Assembly: GCA_011620595.1 (NCBI GenBank)
Contig: WOYX01000005.1
Location: forward strand, 1 to 61,427
Reading direction: 5' to 3'
DNA length: 61,427 nt
DNA from: Bacteroidales bacterium
Lineage (GTDB): Bacteria > Bacteroidota > Bacteroidia > Bacteroidales > VadinHA17
Below, piece after piece: positions 1 to 7,826 of the stretch. Position 1 is the stretch's first letter; each line of letters begins with the position of its first letter. The position numbers and the translations under genes were made by a program. The notes under the pieces were generated by a model. That model was given only the letters and a program-made list of their open reading frames with translations, did not search any database and was not told where the DNA came from.

Positions 1-87
1 TCCTGCCAGTTCTGCTAAGTGTACACGGCTCAGTTTAGCTGCCTTTCGGTGCATCTTTATTACTTCTGCTAATTCCTGCGATTGCAT
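1..87 (-). CDS. HipB-like XRE-family antitoxin/regulator, N-terminal part only
   Basis: The minus strand opens with ATG at 87-85 and reads 29 codons without a stop to the window edge, beginning MQSQELAEVIKMHRKAAK and continuing with LSRVHLAELAG. This matches the first helices of an XRE-type helix-turn-helix, especially HipB-like antitoxins and y4mF-type regulators that start with a helical segment and then the recognition region. The rest of the gene, and any HipA-like toxin partner, lies outside the window. An inverted repeat just upstream of its start (94-115) would suit autoregulation. The family call is moderately sure; the toxin-antitoxin role is inference. Confidence 0.55.
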   Translation of the reverse strand, partial: MQSQELAEVIKMHRKAAKLSRVHLAELAG

Positions 88-93
88 TGTTTT

Positions 94-115
94 TACTTTT
101 ATAGCGGTAAAAGTA
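94..115. promoter_or_regulatory. Inverted repeat upstream of the HipB-like gene, candidate operator
   Basis: TACTTTTA (94-101) and TAAAAGTA (108-115) are perfect 8-bp inverted arms separated by TAGCGG. The element starts 7 bases upstream of the HipB-like start codon on the minus strand, where an autoregulatory XRE repressor would be expected to bind. The operator role is inferred from position and symmetry. Confidence 0.4.
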
Positions 116-154
116 GGTATTCTATTTTAATATAGCAAGCAATTATCAATAATA

Positions 155-231
155 TACCGCCATGGCAGTAAAAAAGGCTTAAAAGTTCTTATGTTTGATG
201 AAAAAGCTCACCTGTTACTGCCAAGACGGTA
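155..231. repeat. Pair of 16-bp inverted repeats in the 88-462 gap
   Basis: TACCGCCATGGCAGTA at 155-170 and TACTGCCAAGACGGTA at 216-231 are reverse complements at 14 of 16 positions, with 45 bases between them. The first arm is itself nearly palindromic. The pair could fold as a stem-loop or serve as two regulator sites between the HipB-like gene and the rightward genes. The rest of the gene-free stretch 88-462 holds a TAAATTTG box at 407-414 and nothing else that I can support. Confidence 0.3.
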
Positions 232-406
232 GAAGTAATTTTTAACGATTCATTAATTAAGACTAATCTCCCTTGATTTCTTTATCAAGTCAGTCTGAGC
301 ATTTGTATCATCTTTAAGTTCCGACGCCAGGTAACTTTTGCAAAACACACACCCATCCTCAATTAATTTGATCCTTAATTATCAATCAAATATCGAAGTA
401 GTTTCA

Positions 407-414
407 TAAATTTG
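407..414 (+). promoter_or_regulatory. Candidate Bacteroidota -7 box upstream of the 463 pseudogene
   Basis: TAAATTTG fits the TAnnTTTG -7 consensus of Bacteroidota sigma factors and lies 48 bases before the ATG at 463. I see no TTTG -33 element at the usual 19-21 base spacing, so support is partial. Confidence 0.25.
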
Positions 415-462
415 ATATTGGATAAAAGGATTCGTCTGATTTCTTAAACAAAATCTCAGGTT

Positions 463-919
463 ATGAGAGATCACATCCGGTTTATAGTAATTATTATCGC
501 ACTATTGTTGAATGGTTGTTTAAACAATCCTGATAAGGGGAATGTAAAAGGCAGGAACCCGGACGACCAGTACTCTCAGCAAATAATCCGGTTGCCATCA
601 ACAGGGGGAGATAGTTTAAATGCCTCACTCTTTGCTGACACCGTTATTTACACTCCTCTTGAGACAACTGAAGAATCATTCATCCAAAGAATTGATCAAT
701 TATGGACAAAAACTTTCTTATGAAAGATTAACCTATTTCTACCCCATATATTCTGATGATTATCTGGTCACAATTAAAAAGCCCCTGGACGCCCTGAGAG
801 ACTTAGATCAGAATTATGGAAATGGAAAAGAGCTGCCATCACCCTCGTGGCTTGATCTGATGAAAACTGTTAGCGAAGACGATAATCCGATAATTGTGAA
901 GATCATCATTAAGCAATGA
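463..919 (+). pseudogene. Decayed six-bladed beta-propeller lipoprotein, internally deleted and frameshifted
   Basis: The 5' part (463-723) encodes a lipoprotein signal ending in LLLNGC and a segment like the opening strand of propeller lipoproteins (DTVIYTPLETTEESFI, compare MDVEYIPLASAEGFI in the next gene). It then meets a stop. The C-terminal family signature, LDLMKTVSEDDNPIIVKII ending at 919, continues in the next reading frame and matches the tails of the genes at 1003 and 6522. Together the pieces amount to about 150 codons against 320-400 in intact relatives, so most blades are missing. A frameshift near 690-720 separates the frames. It is probably non-functional. Confidence 0.6.
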
Positions 920-1002
920 ATATACTGGCAGGGTATAATGACGAAGTATTTCAATTCTCCGCAGAGATTTTCAACAAACCCCTAACCATTTAAAAAACAG
1001 GC

Positions 1003-1965
1003 ATGAGAAGAGCAGAATTATTTTCAATTATCATTCTCTCAGCGGTTATTGCAGGATGCGGAGGAGGAAGCAGACATTCAACAACTGATTTCATCACAGT
1101 TGATGTTACAGCAGGTTATCCGCAGAAAGATCTTATTCTTCAGGATTTTATGGATGTTGAGTACATCCCGTTGGCGAGCGCTGAAGGATTTATTAATCAA
1201 GGTGTTGTAAAGGCAATTGGTGATGATATCTTATTGGTAACCAATCGAATTATGGATGGAGATATCTTTGTCTTTACACGAACGGGGAAAGGGGTAAGAA
1301 AGATAAACCGTCTTGGACGAAGTGGCGAAGAATATTCACAGATTACAGAGATAGTCCTGGATGAAGATAACAATGAGATGTTCATCATAGACTATCCCGC
1401 AAGAAAAGTAGTATATGACCTGTACGGTAACTTTAAAAGGAGTTTGCGGTTCACAGACACTGCTCGCTTTTACCTGACGCTTCCCTATGATGGTGACTGG
1501 GTACTAACGAGACCATCATCTGACACAGTCTATAGCTTTCACCCGGATGGTAAAATAACCTACCTTATTGTACGGACTCCTTCAATACACACTACAGATC
1601 CTGAAGTATTTCTTTTCCCGACTGTTATTACCGAACGTTATTATTTCATGCAAACTATTAAAAAAGAGTTTGACCTTGAAAAGATGAAAGGATTCCCGAC
1701 TACTGATCTGGTATACGACAAGCAGGAAGAGGCAATATTCAGATTTACTGTCTGCAATGATGATTTCTTGAGCAAGAAACAGGTTGCGTTCGGCACGAAA
1801 CCTGTAAGTCATGAAATTGCAAAATGTCAGTCTTTGGAAGCCTTAGACCTTGTTGATGCTTACGAAAAAGGGGAGCTAAAAGGCCCATTGAAAGATATTG
1901 CTGCTCGACTTGATAAAGAATCCAATCCGGTCATTATGCTGATAAAGCATAAGGAAACAAAGTAG
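1003..1965 (+). CDS. Six-bladed beta-propeller lipoprotein (DUF5128/DUF4934-like)
   Basis: This 320-residue protein has a lipoprotein signal with lipobox VIAGC (Cys19) and then repeated strand motifs of the Bacteroidota 6-bladed propeller type: FMDVEYIPLAS near residue 50, an INRLGRSGEEY turn near 105 and a DEDNNEMFIIDYPARKVVYD blade. It ends with the conserved tail KESNPVIMLIK. Such proteins are envelope lipoproteins of unknown ligand. It belongs to a different subfamily from the tandem family starting at 2120 and is closest to the 6522 gene and the 463 pseudogene. No small peptide gene precedes it. Confidence 0.8.
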   Translation: MRRAELFSIIILSAVIAGCGGGSRHSTTDFITVDVTAGYPQKDLILQDFMDVEYIPLASAEGFINQGVVKAIGDDILLVTNRIMDGDIFVFTRTGKGVRKINRLGRSGEEYSQITEIVLDEDNNEMFIIDYPARKVVYDLYGNFKRSLRFTDTARFYLTLPYDGDWVLTRPSSDTVYSFHPDGKITYLIVRTPSIHTTDPEVFLFPTVITERYYFMQTIKKEFDLEKMKGFPTTDLVYDKQEEAIFRFTVCNDDFLSKKQVAFGTKPVSHEIAKCQSLEALDLVDAYEKGELKGPLKDIAARLDKESNPVIMLIKHKETK

Positions 1966-2119
1966 AGATTAAGTGCCTTATAGTACACATTATAGAGACA
2001 GAAAGCAACAGGGCCAGTCAAAAGAATTGCAGATACCTCAAAAATAACGATATAGATGAATTATCTTGGTATGATTTTCAGCTCTTTTTGGCCGATCAAT
2101 TAGTAAAACTTATATACAA

Positions 2120-3151
2120 ATGAAGAAGTTACTTGCGCTTTTTATGCTTTCGGTGATATGTTTTTCAGGGTGTCTGGTGGACAAATCGAATACCGAAATA
2201 ATACAAAAGGAAAGAGGCCGTATCGTAGATGTATCTGATAAGATAGTGGATGTTAAGACAGATATCATTTTTGGCAGTTCGATTTTATACATTATTGATG
2301 ATATATTAATTGTTGCTGATATGTCACATAAGGCTGATAAGTGCATTCATCTTTTCAACAAGAATACTTTTAAATACATAGCCAGCACCGGGATAATTGG
2401 AAGGGGTCCGGGGGAGATAACTAATCTGGGCAAAATTGGGATTGACGAGAAAAACAAGATTCTGTGGGTAGTCGACCATGGTAAAAAAGTGATGCACAAA
2501 TTCCCTTTGGACAGCATATTAGCAAATAATAACTTTAAACCAACCTCCTATCTGGATATGGATAATGAGCTGCTCCTTGTTGATTTTGGGTTCCTTAATG
2601 ACAGTATTATTCTGGGAAGAGCCATGCATCCATTGTCTCATTCCACATTTGACATGACTAATACTAAACTGAATGTCAATACTAATGAGATTGAACGGTT
2701 TGGTTATGAAAATGCTGAATGTTCAGGAAAGACGAAGATTGCATCCTTTAGCCTGTCAGTTGAGAACAATTTCTATGTGAACTGCTATGATGAGTGCGAC
2801 TTGATGACTATATGCGACCTCAACGGTAACCTGAAACACAACATATATGGCCCCGGGTGGAATGACAAAGACCAGGACAGAAAAGCATATTACTTCGGAT
2901 CCGATATATTTAACGGGAAAATCGTTGCAGCTTATATTGGTGATCTGGAATTTGTTTTTAAGGGAAACATAACCCGGGGAGCTGCGCCATCAACTCTTAT
3001 AATATTTGAGAAGGACGGCAGATATTTAAAAACGATCAATACAGGGTATGAATTTGAACGTTTTTGTATTGATGAAGAGAACAAGAGGATTATTGCATAT
3101 TTTATTGACAGGGAAGAACCGCTGGGTTATTTCAATATTCCGGTTGAATAG
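2120..3151 (+). CDS. TolB-like six-bladed beta-propeller lipoprotein, array copy 1
   Basis: The 343-residue product has a lipobox (FSGC, Cys18) followed by the array's N-terminal motif IIQKERGRIVDVSDKIVD. The blade signature GRGPGEI lies near residue 98 and a WVVDHGKKVMHKFPLDS blade near 125; the tail is EEPLGYFNIPVE. This is the layout of Bacteroidota TolB-like/BF3164-type propeller lipoproteins, anchored in the periplasm or at the surface, with unknown ligand. No acidic lipoprotein export signal follows the Cys, so surface exposure is uncertain. No peptide gene precedes it. Its 3' half is almost identical to the truncated copy at 8622-9235, including roughly 330 bases without a difference that I could find. 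Confidence 0.82.
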   Translation: MKKLLALFMLSVICFSGCLVDKSNTEIIQKERGRIVDVSDKIVDVKTDIIFGSSILYIIDDILIVADMSHKADKCIHLFNKNTFKYIASTGIIGRGPGEITNLGKIGIDEKNKILWVVDHGKKVMHKFPLDSILANNNFKPTSYLDMDNELLLVDFGFLNDSIILGRAMHPLSHSTFDMTNTKLNVNTNEIERFGYENAECSGKTKIASFSLSVENNFYVNCYDECDLMTICDLNGNLKHNIYGPGWNDKDQDRKAYYFGSDIFNGKIVAAYIGDLEFVFKGNITRGAAPSTLIIFEKDGRYLKTINTGYEFERFCIDEENKRIIAYFIDREEPLGYFNIPVE

Positions 3152-3188
3152 TCAGGATTCTGAAGATGGAATGATAAAATTTCCTACT

Positions 3189-3208
3189 GGAAATTCCCGG
3201 AAATTCCC
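3189..3208. repeat. 10-bp tandem repeat, 2 copies, behind propeller copy 1
   Basis: Two exact GGAAATTCCC units in tandem lie 37 bases after the propeller stop. The same unit follows four other propeller genes in this array in 2 to 4 copies. Confidence 0.75.
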
Positions 3209-3239
3209 GAAAAAAACTTAAACATCTTATTTAATTTTA

Positions 3240-3401
3240 CATAGGTCAAGTTTGCCGTTTTACGAAATATTTGTTAAGGTATAAAAGTATAAATCAGAAA
3301 GAAAAGGGCAGAAAGCTTTGCCAGTATTGCCAAGTACTTTCTGCCCCGGCCTTTCACAAAAAATGAAAGGAGGTGATCACAAAGATATCAAAACAGAGTA
3401 A
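3240..3401 (+). promoter_or_regulatory. Structured leader, copy 1: two hairpins, anti-SD complement and micro-ORF
   Basis: This conserved block recurs at 9335, 11050 and 12780. Hairpin 1 pairs GGGCAGAAAG (3306-3315) with CTTTCTGCCC (3337-3346) around a 21-base loop. Hairpin 2 pairs CCTTTCA (3350-3356) with TGAAAGG (3364-3370). GAAAGGAGGTGATC (3365-3378) is complementary over 14 bases to the usual 3' end of 16S rRNA, and part of it lies in hairpin 2. An ATG at 3363 overlaps it and opens a 12-codon frame ending at 3401. The peptide start is 106 bases further on, too far for this to be its Shine-Dalgarno. No U-run follows either hairpin, so it does not look like a plain terminator. A control role is inferred. 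Confidence 0.6.
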
Positions 3402-3483
3402 TTAAAAAGCTAAATGAAGCATAATTAATGGCCTTGGCCACTGTGATTTCAAGATGATATTTTAGTAATTAATAATCGAAATT

Positions 3484-3735
3484 ATGAAAAGGAAAGCAAT
3501 TTTTGCAACAATCGCCAGCATAATTGTAGTGTTTACTATTCTTAGTGCAAATGTTGCCCAGGTACGCTCAGATGATAATGGTCTGCATAGTATTAAAATA
3601 ATGTCGCAGGCAAATGCGCAGGTGAATCCGGATTGCCCGAATGGTTGTCTTGATGGTGGAGCGGGTTGCACGTGTAATGGATATCATCCTCATTATCTGG
3701 ATTATGCGGAATATAAGAAAATGCAGCAGCAGTAA
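3484..3735 (+). CDS. Small secreted Cys-rich peptide, NVEALA-like, copy A
   Basis: The 83-residue precursor has a basic N-terminus, a hydrophobic core (about residues 5-21) and two Ala-rich candidate cleavage motifs: SANVAQ near 21-26 and QANAQ near 42-46. The mature part carries four Cys in the pattern CPNGC, then CTCNG, and a Tyr-rich tail. The layout resembles the NVEALA small secreted proteins of Bacteroides (signal, short linker, an NVEALA-like site, Cys-rich tail), which I recall occurring beside six-bladed propeller genes. A strong hairpin (3754-3778) separates it from the propeller at 3805. Its function is unknown; a signal or toxin-like peptide bound by the neighbouring propeller is one hypothesis. 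Confidence 0.72.
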   Translation: MKRKAIFATIASIIVVFTILSANVAQVRSDDNGLHSIKIMSQANAQVNPDCPNGCLDGGAGCTCNGYHPHYLDYAEYKKMQQQ

Positions 3736-3753
3736 TTATTTAACATTATTCTT

Positions 3754-3780
3754 GTATGGGCACAACCTGTGCCCATACTT
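3754..3780 (+). terminator. Perfect hairpin between peptide A and propeller copy 2
   Basis: GTATGGGCAC (3754-3763) pairs exactly with GTGCCCATAC (3769-3778) around a 5-base loop and is followed by TTTCATTT. It may be a leaky terminator, an attenuator or an mRNA stabiliser that lets the peptide be expressed above the propeller starting at 3805. Similar hairpins without sequence similarity follow every other peptide gene here. Confidence 0.6.
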
Positions 3781-3804
3781 TCATTTATTAAACCTTTTTA
3801 GCAT

Positions 3805-4839
3805 ATGAAAAAGTCATTTGCGCTTTTTATACTAGCGGTGATATGTTTTTCAGGGTGTCTGGTGGACAAATCGAAAACCGAGAAGATCCAGAAAAAAAGA
3901 GACAAAATAGTAAGCGTAAAGAATGATATTGTGGATATCAAAACTGAAGTACTATTTGGAAAATCTTTATTATATATTATTGACGACTACCTGGTTCTTC
4001 TTGAAGTCGCATCTAAAACCCCCAAGTGTATTCATCTATTTGATAAGAACACCTTTAGGCATATTGCCAGTACAGGTTTACTGGGAAGAGGCCCGGGAGA
4101 AATCACTGAGCCTGGCAATATTGGAGTAGACAGGCAGAATAAAATATTATGGGTGCCTGACTTTGGACAAAAAGTCATATGGAAATTCCCCCTGGACAGC
4201 GTGCTTAAGAATGAAGCCTTTATGCCTACAGAATATTTGAGGATAAACGATGACGTATTTATTGATAGATTCAATATCCTAAATGACAGTATATTTATAG
4301 GGAAAGCAGTGCGATATCTTGATGACAACTCTTACATAACGATTATGTCAAAACTAAATATTAGAAATAATGTGATTCAAGAATTTGGTTATGCAAATCC
4401 CCGGATTGAAGATGATAAGGCAATCTCTCTATTTGCGCTTTCAATAGCCGATAATATTTACGTCAATAGTTATTTTAAATATGACCTGATCACAATTTGC
4501 AATTTGGAGGGAAAACTTTTATATAATGTATATGGATCAGAGGGATTGAACAATGATGGGAACAAGAAATCATATTATTTTGGAATTGAAATAGCAGACG
4601 GGAAGATATTCGCATCATACATCAATGATTTAGCTGTTGTTAATGATGGGAACAGGCCGAAAGGGAATAGTCCTTCTAAACTCTTAATATTTAATACACG
4701 AGGAGACTATTTATTTACAATAGAAACCGGAGATAAGTTTTCTTATTTTTGCGTAGATGAGGATAATAACAGGATAATAGCATATTTTGATGGAAGAGAA
4801 GAAGCTCTGGGATATTTTAATATACCTGTTAATTATTGA
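3805..4839 (+). CDS. TolB-like six-bladed beta-propeller lipoprotein, array copy 2
   Basis: The 344-residue lipoprotein (lipobox FSGC, Cys18) starts almost like copy 1 and then diverges. It retains the GRGPGEI blade turn, WVPDFGQKVIWKFPLDS, the LITICNLEGKLLYNVYG motif and the tail EEALGYFNIPVN. It is the most divergent member of the tandem family. It sits 27 bases after the hairpin behind peptide A, with which it probably forms a unit, and is followed after only 75 bases by copy 3, so the two propellers are likely co-transcribed. The ligand is unknown. Confidence 0.82.
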   Translation: MKKSFALFILAVICFSGCLVDKSKTEKIQKKRDKIVSVKNDIVDIKTEVLFGKSLLYIIDDYLVLLEVASKTPKCIHLFDKNTFRHIASTGLLGRGPGEITEPGNIGVDRQNKILWVPDFGQKVIWKFPLDSVLKNEAFMPTEYLRINDDVFIDRFNILNDSIFIGKAVRYLDDNSYITIMSKLNIRNNVIQEFGYANPRIEDDKAISLFALSIADNIYVNSYFKYDLITICNLEGKLLYNVYGSEGLNNDGNKKSYYFGIEIADGKIFASYINDLAVVNDGNRPKGNSPSKLLIFNTRGDYLFTIETGDKFSYFCVDEDNNRIIAYFDGREEALGYFNIPVNY

Positions 4840-4914
4840 GGCATCCAAATGGGGAATCTAAAAAACATAAATGTAATTATTGAAGTGCACAACCGTAGAT
4901 TTTTTATAAAAGTC

Positions 4915-5952
4915 ATGAGATATTTGCAATCAATAGCGGCTCTCCTAATGCTGCTTGCTTCCGGCTGTGTTAATAATAATGAGAATAAAACTGAAATAAT
5001 ACAAAAAGATAGAGGTCGTATAGTAGATGTATCTGACAAGATAGTGAATATTAAAACAGATTATGTTATTGGGAAGGCTTTCTTATATATCATTGACGAT
5101 ATCCTGATTGCTGAAGAATTCTATCCCAAAGGAGAAAAAGTAGATCATCTGTTTGATCTTAACACATTCAGATATATTACAAGCACAGGTGTCATGGGCA
5201 GGGGGCCGGGAGAGATAACTATCCCAAGTGGTATATTGGTTGACAGGGAAAAAAGAGTCTTCTGGCAGCTTGATGTAGGGAAAAAAGTTCTGCATAAATT
5301 TCCTCTGGACAGTGTTCTGTCTGACAAAATGTATATGCCTGATGCTTCGGTAAAGCTGGTAGATACATTGCTTCTTGTGTATTATAGTTTCTTAAATGAC
5401 AGCATCGCTCTCGGCAAAGCAATAGAGCCTTTTACCGGTTCACCTTTTGTAACAATGGCCATGACGAAGTTTAATATTAATGCCGGTGAAATAAAAAGAT
5501 TCGGATACGAAAATCCGAAAGTAAAGGGCAAGTTTACTAACTCATATTTCGATCTGTCTGTAGAAAATGGGATATATATCAATTGCTACCTATTTAAAGA
5601 TTTAATGACCATCTGTGACTTAGACGGCAACCTGAAATATAATGTTTACGGACCCGGATGGGATGATCCCGAAAAGGATGATAATGGCTATTATTATGAT
5701 GTAGTGATATATAACAAGAATATCTTTGCTTCCTACCTTGGAAGTAAAGGTTCTGTTGTTGAAGACAACATGGAAAGAGGAGTATATCCCAATAGCATCA
5801 TAATATTCGACCTGGATGGCTCATATCAGAAAACTATTGAAACCGGGTCTGAAATATGCAGCTTTTGTATTGATGAAAAGCATAACAGGATTATTGCATA
5901 TTTTATTGACAGGGAAGAACCGCTGGGTTATTTCAATATTCCGGTTGAATAG
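4915..5952 (+). CDS. TolB-like six-bladed beta-propeller lipoprotein, array copy 3
   Basis: I place the start at ATG 4915 because it gives a clean lipoprotein signal (MRYLQSIAALLMLLASGC, Cys18), as in copies 6 and 7; an in-frame start at 4849 would add 22 residues of no recognisable nature. The product is 345 residues. Bases 5203-5459 match 11944-12200 of copy 6 without a difference that I could find, while the flanks diverge, which points to recent gene conversion. The tail EEPLGYFNIPVE is followed by four tandem 10-bp repeats. No peptide gene lies directly upstream; it follows copy 2. Confidence 0.8.
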   Translation: MRYLQSIAALLMLLASGCVNNNENKTEIIQKDRGRIVDVSDKIVNIKTDYVIGKAFLYIIDDILIAEEFYPKGEKVDHLFDLNTFRYITSTGVMGRGPGEITIPSGILVDREKRVFWQLDVGKKVLHKFPLDSVLSDKMYMPDASVKLVDTLLLVYYSFLNDSIALGKAIEPFTGSPFVTMAMTKFNINAGEIKRFGYENPKVKGKFTNSYFDLSVENGIYINCYLFKDLMTICDLDGNLKYNVYGPGWDDPEKDDNGYYYDVVIYNKNIFASYLGSKGSVVEDNMERGVYPNSIIIFDLDGSYQKTIETGSEICSFCIDEKHNRIIAYFIDREEPLGYFNIPVE

Positions 5953-5989
5953 TCGGGATTCGGAAGGTGGAATGATAAAATTTCCTACT

Positions 5990-6037
5990 GGAAATTCCCG
6001 GAGATTCCCGGAGATTCCCGGAAATTCCCGGAAAATC
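5990..6037. repeat. 10-bp tandem repeat, 4 copies plus partial, behind propeller copy 3
   Basis: The units are GGAAATTCCC, GGAGATTCCC twice, GGAAATTCCC and then GGAAAATC. This is the longest run of this repeat in the array. Confidence 0.75.
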
Positions 6038-6095
6038 AATTTATTATGTTGGTATTTTTGAGAGATCAATAATTAATAACCAATAATTTTATGCT

Positions 6096-6320
6096 ATGAA
6101 AAAACTGTGTCTTTGCGTGGGGATTTTAGCTTTTGCTATTTTCATTGGATCGACTCTATCCAATGTAAATGCTCAGAGTAACGAGGAACTGAGTAATGAA
6201 TACCCCGGTGGTGAGTCATATCTGGGTCCCGTATGTATGAATTCTTCCGGAACCTATTATTGTTGCAAGAATTCGTCAGGTGCTTGCGATAAGCCTGCTA
6301 CTTGTCCTTCCTGCCAATAG
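6096..6320 (+). CDS. Small secreted Cys-rich peptide, divergent NVEALA-like, copy B
   Basis: The 74-residue precursor has a hydrophobic signal (about residues 4-20) and a candidate cleavage site at SNVNAQS. The mature part contains seven Cys (VCMNS, YYCCKN, GACDK, ATCPSC). It differs from the other four peptides in sequence and lacks the repeated leader, but it holds the same place: after a propeller and its 10-bp repeats and before another propeller. The next gene is the divergent 406-residue propeller at 6522, so peptide type and propeller type appear to vary together. Function unknown. Confidence 0.65.
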   Translation: MKKLCLCVGILAFAIFIGSTLSNVNAQSNEELSNEYPGGESYLGPVCMNSSGTYYCCKNSSGACDKPATCPSCQ

Positions 6321-6344
6321 GGATAAATTTGGATTCTAATCATG

Positions 6345-6373
6345 GGGGAAGCCTGAATATTAAAGGCTTCCTC
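6345..6373 (+). terminator. Hairpin between peptide B and the 6522 propeller
   Basis: GGGGAAGCCT (6345-6354) pairs with AGGCTTCCTC (6364-6373), with one G-U pair and a 9-base loop. It has the same position relative to a peptide gene as the hairpins at 3754, 9872, 11566 and 13304. No long U-run follows. Confidence 0.5.
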
Positions 6374-6521
6374 ATCTTACAAACAGTAAAACAATACCAA
6401 GATGATTTACATTTTGGTTGACTTAATTGTCTAAGTTTAAAGTTCATGATCTGATTAAGAATCATATCATGGGGATACACAAAATATAGGATAGTAATAG
6501 AGTAAATTATTATTAAGAGCC

Positions 6522-7742
6522 TTGAAAAGAAAGTTCAAAGAGTTACTTACGGGTTTATTAGCAACTTCAGGATTGGCTGTCTTGTGCTTCTGCAACACTG
6601 CGTGTACAAAGCAAAATCAAGTTGATTTTACCAGGATTAGTATCGATCCTGAGAATGCCGGTACCTTGAAATATTCAGAAATATACAGTAAAATCGAAAT
6701 TCTACCGATTGAAACGGATACAGCGTTTCTAATTGATGAGGTTCAGAAGCTGATTGTTGAGAATGATAAATATTTCTTTCAATGCAATAACAAAATACTG
6801 GTTTTCAATAGTACTGGTCGTCCGCTGTATAAAATTGATAATGTTGGCAAGGGGCCTGGCGAATATATTGCAATAGGTGACATCATATTGGATGAAGGTA
6901 GGTTGGAATTATATGACAGCAAGCAACGAAAAATAATCCAGCATGATGAGAACGGTAGGTATCTGAACGAATGGAGATGCGGGATTGATGCTTATTCATT
7001 TGTAAAGTTAAACTCAGATCTGTATGCTTTTTATGTCGGTGCCGGAGGCTATTATAATAATACAAACAAAAAGCTGCTTGTCTTTTCAAGAAAGAAAGGA
7101 AAAGTAATTGACGGATTCATTGAAACACCCGAATATGAAATGGAATATATGCATTTTGCAGATTTAGTTAACTTTCAGCAATATAAAGAAGATATATATT
7201 TCCTTTACAGCTTTAATGATACCATCTATAACATTACCGGGAATGGAATATCCCCACGCTATTTCATCGATTTTGGTAAATACAGGTTGCCCCATAAATA
7301 TCTTGAAGGCAAATATAACGGAATTGAAGCCTTTTTCTCAGATTGTCTGAAATCGGGGAGCGCATTTAAGCTTATGGGATTCTTTGAATCTGACGAATAC
7401 ATAATATCATCTTTCTTTTATAATGGGCTTAATTATATACACTTCTATTATTCCAAAAGCAAGAGAGAGGCCAGAGTAGTGGATGCATACTTTGACGATA
7501 TGTTAGTAAAGGGCGTAGAGTTTAAAACATCATTCTATAATTTACCCTTTACTGTAAAAAATAACAAAACATACACTGTCACAAATGCTTATGAACTCAT
7601 GGCAAAAATAGACTCTTTAAGGAGTAAAGTGACAGTTCGTGATTGGGAGATTTTTTTGGAAAAGAATGCTGATATTATGGAATTATACAATAAAATATCA
7701 ATAGACAGTAACCCGGTCTTATTGATTGGATCCTTAGTATAA
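6522..7742 (+). CDS. Six-bladed beta-propeller lipoprotein (DUF5128-like), 406 residues
   Basis: The start is TTG at 6522; it gives a lipoprotein-type signal with a candidate lipobox CNTAC (Cys28). The body shows the strand motifs IEILPIETDT, IDNVGKGPGEYIAIGDI and YDSKQRKIIQHDENGRYLNEW, and a tail with DSNPVLLIGS like the gene at 1003. It is longer than the tandem family and belongs to the other propeller subfamily. It follows the divergent peptide B and precedes a thioredoxin-like gene by 84 bases, forming a peptide, propeller, thioredoxin-like set. The ligand is unknown. Confidence 0.8.
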   Translation: MKRKFKELLTGLLATSGLAVLCFCNTACTKQNQVDFTRISIDPENAGTLKYSEIYSKIEILPIETDTAFLIDEVQKLIVENDKYFFQCNNKILVFNSTGRPLYKIDNVGKGPGEYIAIGDIILDEGRLELYDSKQRKIIQHDENGRYLNEWRCGIDAYSFVKLNSDLYAFYVGAGGYYNNTNKKLLVFSRKKGKVIDGFIETPEYEMEYMHFADLVNFQQYKEDIYFLYSFNDTIYNITGNGISPRYFIDFGKYRLPHKYLEGKYNGIEAFFSDCLKSGSAFKLMGFFESDEYIISSFFYNGLNYIHFYYSKSKREARVVDAYFDDMLVKGVEFKTSFYNLPFTVKNNKTYTVTNAYELMAKIDSLRSKVTVRDWEIFLEKNADIMELYNKISIDSNPVLLIGSLV

Positions 7743-7826
7743 CTCCTCACTTAGTCCAGTATAAATATAATGCATTCATAATCAGCACTTGAAATGATTC
7801 GATATTTTGAAATTCAATCATAGTGA

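Noticed and set aside
3306..3346. First leader hairpin as a simple intrinsic terminator
   Set aside because: It is not followed by a U-run, a second hairpin and a micro-ORF follow, and the loop size and sequence are conserved, so a plain terminator is unlikely.
3363..3378. AGGAGG motif as the ribosome binding site of the peptide gene
   Set aside because: It lies over 100 bases before the peptide ATG in every copy, far outside the working distance.
5083..5422. Minus-strand frames that recur identically at 11824-12163 and 13563-13902
   Set aside because: They are identical only because the propeller genes on the other strand share a converted block; they are shadows of it.
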